DNA of 15,641 bases from Planctomycetaceae bacterium (GTDB lineage Bacteria; Planctomycetota; Planctomycetia; Isosphaerales; Isosphaeraceae), in NCBI GenBank assembly GCA_019232645.1, contig JAFANO010000042.1, forward strand, positions 1 through 15,641. Direction: 5' to 3'. The translations under genes were made by a program, and so were the position numbers. The notes under the pieces were generated by a model that had not been told where the DNA came from, did no database searches, and saw only the letters and a program-made list of their open reading frames with translations. Of this stretch, positions 6,583-13,513 are shown piece after piece (position 1 is the first letter of the stretch; each line of letters opens with the position of its first letter).

Positions 6583-7602
6583 TCAGTCGACCTCGACGAC
6601 GGCCTTGATCACGCCGGTCTCGGGCCTGGTGTACGACGGGAAGACCTTGGGCAGCTCGTCGAAGGCCGAGCGGTGGGTAATCCACGGCGTGGTGTCGATC
6701 CGGCCCTCCTCGATGAGCCGGATGATCCGGGTGAAGTCCTCCGGCAGCGCGTTCCTGGAGCAGAGGAGGGTCCCCTCCGTCTTGTGGAAGACCGGGTGCT
6801 TGAATCGGACCTCGTCGGTGGTGATGCCCACGAAGACGAGCCGGCCCCCGGGCGCGATCAGGCCGAAGGCGTTCGACATCGAGATGCTCGAGCCGGTCGC
6901 GTCGAACACGACGTCGGGCAGGTGGCCGGCGGTGACGTCGCGCAGGTCCTTCTCGAGGCGCCCCGAGGCCTTGATCGCGTGTGCGACGCCCATCGTTCGC
7001 TTGCAGAAGTCGAGCCGCTGCTCGTCCCTGTCGAGGACGATCGACCGGGCCCCGGTGAGCTTGACGAACTCGAGGGTGGCCAGCCCGATTGGCCCGGCCC
7101 CGATGACCAGGCAGGACTCGTCGGCCCGGGGCGCGCCCCGGTTGACCGCGTGGCAGCCGATGGCCAACGTCTCGACCAGCGCCAGTTGATCGAACGCCAG
7201 CGTGTGCGAGACGTGCAGCTTGCGGGCCGGCAGCACGAAGTAGGGACGCATCCCGCCGTCGCGATGGACGCCCAGCACCTCGAGCCGCTCGCAGCAGTTG
7301 GGGTGGCCGCGGCGGCTGGCATAGCTGTTCGGGTCGTTGATGTACGGCTCGACCGAGCAGCGGTCGCCCGGGCGGACGTTGGTCACGCCCGCGCCGACCT
7401 CGACCACCTCGACGCCCAGCTCGTGGCCGGGGATCCGGGGATAGCTGAAGAACGGCATCTTGCCCAGGTAGCCGCTGATGTCCGTACCGCAGATGCCCAC
7501 GCGATGCACTCGCGCCAGCGCCTCGCCCGTCCCGGGCTTCGGGGGAGCTTCGATGTCAATCTGTTTGAAGAGCTTGGGCTCTTCCAGCGAGAGGGCTTTC
7601 AT
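6583..7602 (-). CDS. Zinc-type medium-chain alcohol dehydrogenase, probable L-galactonate 5-dehydrogenase
   Basis: 339 residues from the ATG at 7602 (GGAGAAC upstream); the frame runs on to 7860 but that part overlaps the next gene and is not family-like. The catalytic zinc site is intact: Cys38 in GICGTD, His60-Glu61 in PGHE, and Glu144 in VETLAIGCH. The Rossmann motif is GAGPIG (168-173). The sequence resembles the RspB/L-galactonate-oxidoreductase group, especially NCCERLEVLGVHRDGG (102-117). The structural-zinc lobe has lost three of four cysteines (Asp90, Ser93, Ser96, only Cys104 kept). In context it would oxidise L-galactonate at C5 to D-tagaturonate, the UxaE substrate; L-gulonate or another polyol acid is possible. 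The family is clear, the substrate inferred. Confidence 0.85.
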   Translation of the reverse strand: MKALSLEEPKLFKQIDIEAPPKPGTGEALARVHRVGICGTDISGYLGKMPFFSYPRIPGHELGVEVVEVGAGVTNVRPGDRCSVEPYINDPNSYASRRGHPNCCERLEVLGVHRDGGMRPYFVLPARKLHVSHTLAFDQLALVETLAIGCHAVNRGAPRADESCLVIGAGPIGLATLEFVKLTGARSIVLDRDEQRLDFCKRTMGVAHAIKASGRLEKDLRDVTAGHLPDVVFDATGSSISMSNAFGLIAPGGRLVFVGITTDEVRFKHPVFHKTEGTLLCSRNALPEDFTRIIRLIEEGRIDTTPWITHRSAFDELPKVFPSYTRPETGVIKAVVEVD

Positions 7603-7712
7603 CGGGGATGTTCTCCAGGCGCGTTTGGACCTCCGGGGCGGGGGATTATGGAGGTCCGGGGAGGAGGCGGCGCCCGTCCCACCCTCCAGGGCACTGCCGT
7701 CAGGGGCGTCTC

Positions 7713-8675
7713 TCAATCTCGATCCCCGGCGCTCGCCGGCCGCAGGTCGTTGTTCTCGGGTCGGCCTTCGATGTAGAACCAGTTGTGGATCGGTCGGAGG
7801 ATCTCCAGCACCTCGACGACGAGCCCCTGATCGAGCGGCTTGCCGGCCCACTCGACCCACTTCCGGACGTTCTCCGGGTTCGCCGAGCCGACGACGCAGG
7901 TGGTCATGTCCTCATTCGCGATGGAGTACTGGAGGGCCAGTCGCGCGATGTCCACGCCCCTGGCGGCGCAGTGCTCGGCGGCGAGGCGGCAGGTCGCGCG
8001 GACCTCTTCGGTCGCCTTGTGCCACGGCGGCAGCGGCCCGTCGGTCAGGAGCCTCGCCGAGAACGGCGCCGCGTTCATGATGCCCACCCCGTGGGCCTTC
8101 AGGTAGGGAACCAGGTCGGCGAGCATGGTGTTCTGCAGGGTGTAGTGGTTATACGACAAGATCACGTCGAGTTCGGTGCGGTCGAGGATAGAGCGGAATA
8201 TGCTCATCGGGTAGCCGCTGACGCCGACGAACCGGACCTTGCCCTGCTCCTGGATCTTGCGGAGGGCCGGGAGCGTCTCCTCGACGATCCGCGACATCTC
8301 GACGAACTCGATGTCGTGGCAGAGGACGACGTCGAGGTGGCCGACCCCCATGCGCTGGAGGCTCACGTCGACGCTCTCGACCACGCGGCGGGCCGAGAAG
8401 TCGAAGTGGCTGGGGGCGTAGCGTCCCAGCTTGGTGCCCAGGTAGTACCGGTCCCTCGCGATGCCCCGGAGCGCGACCCCCAGCAGGCATTCGCTCAACC
8501 CGCGGCCATAATAGGGCGAGGTGTCGATGAAGTTCATCCCCAGGTCGAGCGCGACGTGGACGGAGCGGAGGGCCTCGCTGAGGTCGATCGGGCGGAACTC
8601 CTGCCCCAGCGACGAGGCGCCGAAGCTCAGCCAGGACAGGTTCAGGCCCGTACGCCCCAGAGGTCGGAACTTCAT
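7713..8675 (-). CDS. Aldo/keto reductase, L-galactose 1-dehydrogenase-like
   Basis: 320 residues. The aldo/keto reductase tetrad is visible: Asp51, Tyr56 (FIDTSPYYG), Lys82 (GTKLGRY) and His120 (LCHDIEF). Stretches such as FGASSLG, NFIDTSPYYG, LSE-LLG, FDFSARRV, HCHDIEF-like VLCHDIEF and VILSYNHY closely follow, from memory, plant L-galactose dehydrogenase and its bacterial L-fucose/D-arabinose dehydrogenase relatives. It would oxidise the sugar at C1 with NAD(P) to the lactone, handing it to the lactonase at the other end of the cluster. Its start at 8675 has AAGGG about 6 nt upstream, and the roughly 190 bp beyond it should hold the operon promoter, although no confident -35/-10 was seen. 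The gap to the zinc dehydrogenase is 110 nt. Confidence 0.88.
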   Translation of the reverse strand: MKFRPLGRTGLNLSWLSFGASSLGQEFRPIDLSEALRSVHVALDLGMNFIDTSPYYGRGLSECLLGVALRGIARDRYYLGTKLGRYAPSHFDFSARRVVESVDVSLQRMGVGHLDVVLCHDIEFVEMSRIVEETLPALRKIQEQGKVRFVGVSGYPMSIFRSILDRTELDVILSYNHYTLQNTMLADLVPYLKAHGVGIMNAAPFSARLLTDGPLPPWHKATEEVRATCRLAAEHCAARGVDIARLALQYSIANEDMTTCVVGSANPENVRKWVEWAGKPLDQGLVVEVLEILRPIHNWFYIEGRPENNDLRPASAGDRD

Positions 8676-8868
8676 CTGGACCCTTTCCCGAGCGAGGCCT
8701 CACACCGAGGCGGCGATCCCACGCGTCGCGATGCCGCAATCCTATCGCATCGGCCCCGGTTTTCCATAAGGTCGCGAAAAATCGAGACTGGAGCAACGAT
8801 CCCGGGGGCCATGATCGTCCGACGTCGGGTGCCACGTCGATCTCGGCCACTGCCGATGATTCACCGGC
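8676..8868. other. Upstream region of the sugar-acid cluster
   Basis: No coding sequence is supported. The minus strand here is the 5' leader of the aldo/keto reductase gene and presumably contains the promoter of the cluster. AT-richer sequence at 8759-8781 (around GGTTTTCCATAAGG and CGAAAAATCG) is the most promoter-like part, but no hexamer pair with correct spacing could be assigned. Confidence 0.3.
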
Positions 8869-8869
8869 C

Positions 8870-9112
8870 TGCTGAAGGACCACTTGGGCAAGCCGGTCGG
8901 ACACATGCAACCCGGCCTTCCGTACCGAAGCCAGGGGGACGCACCTCCAAGCCAGCGATGCCACCACAAGCAACATGCCGACGTGGCGGGACATCCGGAA
9001 CGCCGCCCTGGTGCAAGCCAGGGCTCAGGCCGCCTGGAGGCCGGCCTTAGAACTGGACGACCTGCCGAACGCAGGTTGAGCCGGAAAGCCCCGCCCTTGA
9101 GGGCTGGGGTCG
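8870..9112 (+). pseudogene. Decayed 3' end of an IS200/IS605-family tnpB with right-end hairpin
   Basis: Read on the plus strand, 8869-8997 and 8993-9079 together resemble the C-terminus of TnpB. LKDHLGKPVGHMQPG is followed by CHHKQHADV (8959-8985), which matches the second half of the TnpB zinc ribbon (CGHxxxADVNAARNI). The reading then shifts by one base into IRNAALVQARAQAAW, ending at TGA 9077-9079. Immediately after come two hairpins: ACCTGC/GCAGGT (9060-9076, overlapping the stop) and CCCCGCCC-TTGA-GGGCTGGGG (9089-9109). Such right-end structure belongs to these elements and to the omegaRNA 3' end. The frame is broken, cysteines are missing, and the rest of the gene is absent, so it is non-functional. 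No tnpA is visible. The remnant abuts the stop of the ThuA-like gene at 9114. Confidence 0.5.
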
Positions 9113-9113
9113 C

Positions 9114-10139
9114 TTACTTCTCCTGACTTACTAGGTCGGCGGGCTTGACGCTCTTAGTGAAGCCGCCGATGCTGAAGTGGTGCGGGTGGAATTCGCCGAC
9201 GATGTCGACGTCGCTCCTGGCGGGGATCTTGTCCTCGAGGCCGACCGCCCAGTAGGTGGCGTTGACCAAGAGCCGGCGCGTGCCCTCGCTTTGGAGGTCC
9301 TCCGCCGCCCCCATCGTGGTCGTGAAGACGCGGCCGGTCTTGCCTTGACCGCTGGTGTAGGTCTTGACCCAGGCGACCGGCATCATCGGGTCGTTGAGCT
9401 TGCCGGAGACGGGGTTGTCGGTCGACTTCATCCCCTCGAGGACCTGGCCGAGGACCAGGACCTGGCTGACGCCGGGCAGCGGCAGCCGGACGGTGTAGAC
9501 GTCGGTCGCGCCCCAGATGTCGCCGTCCTTGATGCCCCGGGCGATCGGGTGGCTCTCGGCGCCCGGCGCGATGATGCCCCGCGTGCCCTGCCTGTCGTGG
9601 CCGCCGTGGTGGTTGACCCACGTCTCGCCGAGCACCTGGCGGCCGAAGCCCCCGTCCCACTCCTTGCTGTCGTAGGAATAGCGGGCGAAGGTCCTGCCCT
9701 TGCCGATATTGAACGCATGAGTCGCCGTCCGCATGCCGATGATCGGGCGTCCCGACTCGACGTAGTCGACGATGTGCTGCATCTGGTCGTCGGGGAGATC
9801 GCGGAACCGGGTGGCGATGATCATCAGGTCGGCCGTGCGGAGGGCCTCGAGGCCGGGGATGTTGTCGGTCCGGTTGGGGTCGATAGTCCCATCCTTGCCG
9901 ATCGCGAAGAGCACGGTGCAGGTGAACCCGTGGCGCCTGGCCAGGATCTTGGCCAGTTGCGGCAGTGCCTCCTCCGAGCGGTATTCCTCGTCGCCGCTGA
10001 TCAGGACGACATGCTTCCCCTTGCCAGATCCGTCGTCCCCCTGGATGACAATCCAGGGGTCATCGGCCTGCGCGCGGACACAGATCAGGCAGGCCAGCAC
10101 CGCCGTCATCGCGACGCACGCCTGGCGGGCAAATCTCAT
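9114..10139 (-). CDS. Secreted ThuA-like domain protein
   Basis: 341 residues from the ATG at 10139, chosen because it begins with a signal peptide (MRFARQACVAMTAVLACLIC, cleavage probably after AQA at residue 25); the frame extends to 10265 but that part is not signal-like. The ThuA/class I glutamine-amidotransferase-like fold is indicated by HVVLISGDEEYRSEEALP (43-60), ADLMIIATRFRDLPDDQ (103-119), GRPIIGMRTATHAF (130-143) and GETWVNHHGGHD (171-182), with further matches in WVKTYTSGQGKTGRVFTTTM. Such exported ThuA-like proteins are abundant in planctomycetes and are linked to sugar use, but their reaction is not settled. Two palindromes lie 45-90 nt upstream of the start. It follows the beta-helix lipoprotein gene at 155 nt. 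Confidence 0.82.
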   Translation of the reverse strand: MRFARQACVAMTAVLACLICVRAQADDPWIVIQGDDGSGKGKHVVLISGDEEYRSEEALPQLAKILARRHGFTCTVLFAIGKDGTIDPNRTDNIPGLEALRTADLMIIATRFRDLPDDQMQHIVDYVESGRPIIGMRTATHAFNIGKGRTFARYSYDSKEWDGGFGRQVLGETWVNHHGGHDRQGTRGIIAPGAESHPIARGIKDGDIWGATDVYTVRLPLPGVSQVLVLGQVLEGMKSTDNPVSGKLNDPMMPVAWVKTYTSGQGKTGRVFTTTMGAAEDLQSEGTRRLLVNATYWAVGLEDKIPARSDVDIVGEFHPHHFSIGGFTKSVKPADLVSQEK

Positions 10140-10183
10140 CGTGGGCACGGTCCCGCCGCTCTCCACAATTTGGTGGTGGGTGA

Positions 10184-10227
10184 GGTTAGCTAACCCAGGC
10201 ATCGCCCCACGTGGGGCGGTCGCCTGG
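10184..10227. promoter_or_regulatory. Adjacent palindromes between beta-helix and ThuA-like genes
   Basis: GGTTAGCTAACC (10184-10195) is a perfect 12-nt palindrome. Next to it, CGCCCCACGTGGGGCG (10203-10218) is a perfect 16-nt palindrome, extended by CCAGGC (10195-10200) pairing with GCCTGG (10222-10227). The larger structure can fold as a strong stem-loop 68 nt after the beta-helix stop. It lacks a T run, so it could be an RNA 3'-end structure for that gene or an operator/5'-UTR element for the ThuA-like gene. Confidence 0.5.
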
Positions 10228-10294
10228 AGCGATGTTGGTCTTCCTTCGTGGCGACAAAGGACCACTTCTCATCGAACTCGAGCGATTCACGCCC

Positions 10295-11263
10295 CTATGG
10301 TGCGGAGGCCTCGTAAGCGCCGATGTCGAATGGGATGACCCGGGGCGCATCGTCGGCGTCGTGTTCGGGAGCCTTGATCCCGTCCAACTCCGAGATCCCC
10401 CGATCGGCGGTTGTTCCCCGTCCTGCAGGGCGGTAATCGCCCGCCAGGGGGTCGCGGAACGTGACCCCCGAGATCACGGAATGCGCGTCCTGGCCGCTGA
10501 GCTCGTGCCATTCGGAGAGCGACTTCCGCCCCGAGGTCCCCTCGATCTCGCCCACGAGGGGGGCGGCATACAGGTTATAATCGAGCCGGGCACCCTTGGC
10601 CGCCGCACCGAGCGAGACCCCGATGCCAACGTCGGCCAGGCAGTTGTTGAACGCGACCGCGCGCTCGCCGGAGGCGATGCTCAATCCGCACTGAACGTCC
10701 CGCGCCAGGGTGCAGTTGATGACGACGTTGTCGCGGCCGCCGTTGAGGATGATGCCATCGCGGTTGCCATCGCTGACCGCATTCTCGATTCGACCCTCGG
10801 CGACGTTGGAGAAGACCACGCCATTGGTGCTGGCGGTGACCCGGACCCGCCGCACCGCGACGTTCACGACGTTGCTGACGAGCAGGCCAGTCCGGACGGC
10901 CCCTCGCACGGTCAGGTCGGAGACCTCGACCCCGCGCCCCCCGAGGATCGCCAGACCGACTTCCGCTTTGCGCGCGTCCAGGATCGTCCGACCCAGGCCG
11001 GCACCGCGGAGGCTGACCCCCGGCGCCAACGCCTGCCCCCCCTCATACGTCCCCGCCGGCAGTACAATCGTGTCGCCGCGTTGTGCCATCGAGAGTGCTT
11101 CGGCCAGGCTTTTTGCCCGGATCAGCGTATCGTCCTCTAGCTTATCCGACGATCGGACTCTGCAGCCCGGCAGCGCCAGCAGACACGCCAGCACCCAGAA
11201 CGTCCCGAGATCCCGAATGCGTCGGAGAGGGCCCTCGTGCGGGGGGACGGACATCATCTTCAT
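10295..11263 (-). CDS. Putative lipoprotein with right-handed parallel beta-helix
   Basis: 322 residues. The N-terminus has basic residues (RRIRD), a hydrophobic core (TFWVLACLLAL) and a lipobox LPGC with Cys34, so the product is probably a lipoprotein. The rest shows the repeating pattern of a beta-helix: a PbH1-type start (AKSLAEALSMAQRGDTIVLP, 50-69) with the AGTYEG turn, then repeated short strands with N-ladder residues (VEVSDLTVRGAVRTGLLVSN, VNVAVRRVRVT, RDNVVINCTL). It ends in FDIGAYEASAP, a terminal signature common in such extracellular proteins. Pectate-lyase-like folds bind or cleave polysaccharides, but no catalytic site can be assigned. The start lies only 15 nt after the agmatine deiminase stop, suggesting cotranscription. 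MKMM offers three possible starts; the first is used. Confidence 0.78.
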   Translation of the reverse strand: MKMMSVPPHEGPLRRIRDLGTFWVLACLLALPGCRVRSSDKLEDDTLIRAKSLAEALSMAQRGDTIVLPAGTYEGGQALAPGVSLRGAGLGRTILDARKAEVGLAILGGRGVEVSDLTVRGAVRTGLLVSNVVNVAVRRVRVTASTNGVVFSNVAEGRIENAVSDGNRDGIILNGGRDNVVINCTLARDVQCGLSIASGERAVAFNNCLADVGIGVSLGAAAKGARLDYNLYAAPLVGEIEGTSGRKSLSEWHELSGQDAHSVISGVTFRDPLAGDYRPAGRGTTADRGISELDGIKAPEHDADDAPRVIPFDIGAYEASAP

Positions 11264-11278
11264 CGGAGACTCAAAAAA

Positions 11279-12400
11279 TTATTTATGTGCAAGTTCACGA
11301 ATCCTATTCATTCCAGGGCAGGCCGGCTGCTGCTGCGAGAGGCAGTGCAGGGTGCCCAGGCCCACGACGAGGTCGACGGCGTGGATGCCGGCGACGACGC
11401 GGCCGGGGAAGACTTCGGCCAGGGTGTTGAGCGCCTCGCGGTCGGCGGGGTCGTTAAAGGTCGGGACGAGCACCAGATCGTTGGCGATGTAGAAGTTGGC
11501 GTAGCTGGCGGGCAGGCGCTGGCCCTTGAAGACGACCGGCTCGGGCATCGGCAGCGGGACGACGCGGAGTGGCAGGCCGTCCTGGTCGCGGGCCTCCTCG
11601 AGCCGCCGCCGGTTGTCTTGCAGGGGCTCGTAATTGGGGTCGGCTCGGCGCGACTCGACGACGGTGACGACGGTCCGGGGGTCGACGAACCGCGCCAGGT
11701 CGTCGACGTGGCCGTGGGTGTCGTCGCCGAGGATCCCCCGGCCGAGCCAGATCACGTGCCGGGCGCCGAAGTAGCCGGCGAAGACGCGCTCGAGGTCCGC
11801 CCGGTCGAGCCTCGGGTTGCGCGCCTGGACCTCGCCGAGCAGGCATTCCTCGGTGGTCAGGAGCGTGCCCCGGCCGTTGACGTCGATCGCACCCCCCTCC
11901 ATCACCACGCGGACGCGACGCCCCACGACCTCGACCCTCGGCGCCCAGCGGCGCAGGCCGAGCCGGCGCGCCAGCCGTCGGGGGAGGCGGTCGTCTTCCT
12001 GATGGTTGTCGTACTTCGCCCAACCGTTGAACTTCCAGTCGAGCAGCGCGACGCGGTCCTCGACGGCCCCGGCGTCGTCTTTGACCAGGAACGTCGGGCC
12101 GGAGTCGCGGAGCCAGACGCGGTCGGTGGCCGCCTTCACGAACTCGACCCGCCCGAGGTCCACCCCCACCTTGTCCAGGCACTCGGCGGATCGAACCCGC
12201 ATCTTCCACCCCTTGACCACGATGTTGACCCGCTCGACCCGGCTCAGGTGCCGGACGATCTCGGTGTAGACCCAGGGCACCGGCGCGAACTTGCCGGGCC
12301 AGTCGTCGCGGTTGTGGGGCCAGGCGATCCAGGTCGCCTCGTGCGGCTCCCACTCCGCGGGCATCCGATATCCAAGCTGGGCGGGCGTCTCGGTCATCAT
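11279..12400 (-). CDS. aguA: Agmatine deiminase
   Basis: 373 residues from the ATG at 12400; the open frame continues upstream but overlaps the amidase gene in another frame and is not homologous. Conserved features of the guanidine-modifying (PAD-like) fold are present: MPAEWEPHEATWIAWPHN (13-30), Asp99 in WLRDSGPTF, Glu168 in VMEGGAIDVNG, His231 and Asp233 in HGHVDD, and the nucleophile Cys353 in GLGTLHCLSQQQPA. It hydrolyses agmatine to N-carbamoylputrescine and ammonia in the cytoplasm. The next enzyme of the pathway is encoded 50 nt upstream on the same strand. The usual GGGN-HC motif reads GLGT-HC here, a mild variation. No clear Shine-Dalgarno sequence precedes the start. Confidence 0.93.
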   Translation of the reverse strand: MMTETPAQLGYRMPAEWEPHEATWIAWPHNRDDWPGKFAPVPWVYTEIVRHLSRVERVNIVVKGWKMRVRSAECLDKVGVDLGRVEFVKAATDRVWLRDSGPTFLVKDDAGAVEDRVALLDWKFNGWAKYDNHQEDDRLPRRLARRLGLRRWAPRVEVVGRRVRVVMEGGAIDVNGRGTLLTTEECLLGEVQARNPRLDRADLERVFAGYFGARHVIWLGRGILGDDTHGHVDDLARFVDPRTVVTVVESRRADPNYEPLQDNRRRLEEARDQDGLPLRVVPLPMPEPVVFKGQRLPASYANFYIANDLVLVPTFNDPADREALNTLAEVFPGRVVAGIHAVDLVVGLGTLHCLSQQQPACPGMNRIRELAHK

Positions 12401-12450
12401 CGGGGCAAGGGGATGGAGACAGGGGAAGGACACCGGGACAGCGGCCCCGG

Positions 12451-13347
12451 TCAGGTCGCGTCGAGGAGGCGCTGGGTGATCGGCCCGTACGCGTCGATCC
12501 GGCGGTCGCGGAGGAAGGGCCAGCTCCGTCGCGTCTCGTCCTGGAGGCGGGGGTCGCAGGTGGCGATCAGGACCTCCTCGGCCTCGCGTCCGGCGCGGGC
12601 GATGATCCGGCCGAAGGGGTCGGCGACGAACGAGCCGCCCCAGAATTCGAGGCCCCCGCCGGCGGGCCCCTCGTGACCGACGCGGTTGACGGCCGCGACG
12701 AACAGGCCGTTGTTGATGGCGTGCGCCCGCTGCACGATCTCCCAGGCAGACGCCTGCGCCTCGCCGGACTCGGCCTTCTCGGCGGGGTGCCACCCGATCG
12801 CCGTGGGGTAAAACAGGACCTCGGCCCCCTTCAGCGCGGTCAGGCGGGCGGCCTCGGGAAACCACTGGTCCCAGCAGACCAGCGTGCCGACGCGGGCGAC
12901 CTGCGTGTCGAGCGCCTGGAAGCCGAGGTCGCCGGGGGTGAAGTAATATTTCTCGTAATAGAGCGGGTCGTCGGGGATGTGCATCTTGCGGTAGCGGCCC
13001 CGGAGCGACCCGTCGGCGTCGAGGACGACCGCCGTGTTGTGGTAGACCCCGGCGGCCCGCCGCTCGAAAATCGACCCGACGACGACCATCCGCGTCTCGC
13101 GCGCCACGGCCGCCAGCGCCTCGGTGGTCGGGCCGGGGATCGGCTCGGCCAGGTCGAACCGCGACGGGTCCTCCACCTGGCAGAAATACCGGGTTCGAAA
13201 CAGCTCGGGCAGGCACGCGACCTGCGCCCCGCGGCGGGCCGCCTCGCGCAGTGCCTCGCGGGCCCGGCGCAGGTTGTCGTCGGGGTCGATCGAGCACCGC
13301 ATCTGGACCAGGCCTACGGCGAACGTTCGCGAGGCGGTTCGGCTCAT
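12451..13347 (-). CDS. aguB: N-carbamoylputrescine amidase
   Basis: 298 residues, typical of the carbon-nitrogen hydrolase (nitrilase) family branch that hydrolyses N-carbamoylputrescine to putrescine, CO2 and ammonia. The catalytic triad is Glu48 (CLPELF), Lys121 (YRKMHIPDD) and Cys158 (LVCWDQWFPE). The stretches RYFCQVEDP, YYEKYYFTPGD and TAIGWHP are typical of this amidase rather than of omega-amidase. The ATG at 13347 has AAGGGA about 8 nt upstream. It is the first gene of an apparent aguB-aguA-lipoprotein transcript. Putrescine for polyamine synthesis is the expected product; an arginine decarboxylase, which would supply agmatine, is not in the window. Confidence 0.94.
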   Translation of the reverse strand: MSRTASRTFAVGLVQMRCSIDPDDNLRRAREALREAARRGAQVACLPELFRTRYFCQVEDPSRFDLAEPIPGPTTEALAAVARETRMVVVGSIFERRAAGVYHNTAVVLDADGSLRGRYRKMHIPDDPLYYEKYYFTPGDLGFQALDTQVARVGTLVCWDQWFPEAARLTALKGAEVLFYPTAIGWHPAEKAESGEAQASAWEIVQRAHAINNGLFVAAVNRVGHEGPAGGGLEFWGGSFVADPFGRIIARAGREAEEVLIATCDPRLQDETRRSWPFLRDRRIDAYGPITQRLLDAT

Positions 13348-13472
13348 CTCGGGTCCCTTGCACCTCGATGGCGGGGTTCGTGACGCTGAATGTCATTCAT
13401 CTTATCGCGGGCGTCTAGGGGCGGCGAGACCGGGTGCGAGGGCGAGGGGCTTGCGGGCTTGCCGGCCGGTCG

Positions 13473-13489
13473 GCCCTCGCCGCGAGGGC
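13473..13489. other. Short GC-rich hairpin in divergent intergenic region
   Basis: GCCCTCG (13473-13479) and CGAGGGC (13483-13489) form a 7-bp stem with a CCG loop. It lies 24 nt ahead of the plus-strand gene at 13514, in the 166-bp divergent region after aguB. No T run follows. It may be a leader structure of the 13514 gene; function unknown. Confidence 0.4.
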
Positions 13490-13513
13490 GCCGGATTGTT
13501 AGAATGATCCTGT

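Noticed and set aside
6211..7776. Long (521-residue) plus-strand open frame opposite uxaE and the zinc dehydrogenase
   Set aside because: Antisense shadow with repetitive Arg/Asp/Val/Gly composition and no motif.
1939..8675. Reading the sugar cluster as an L-fucose oxidation pathway
   Set aside because: Mutarotase, aldo/keto reductase and lactonase would fit, but no fuconate dehydratase or later aldolase/hydrolase is present, and UxaE acts on hexuronates that a 6-deoxy sugar cannot form. Kept only as an alternative for those three enzymes.
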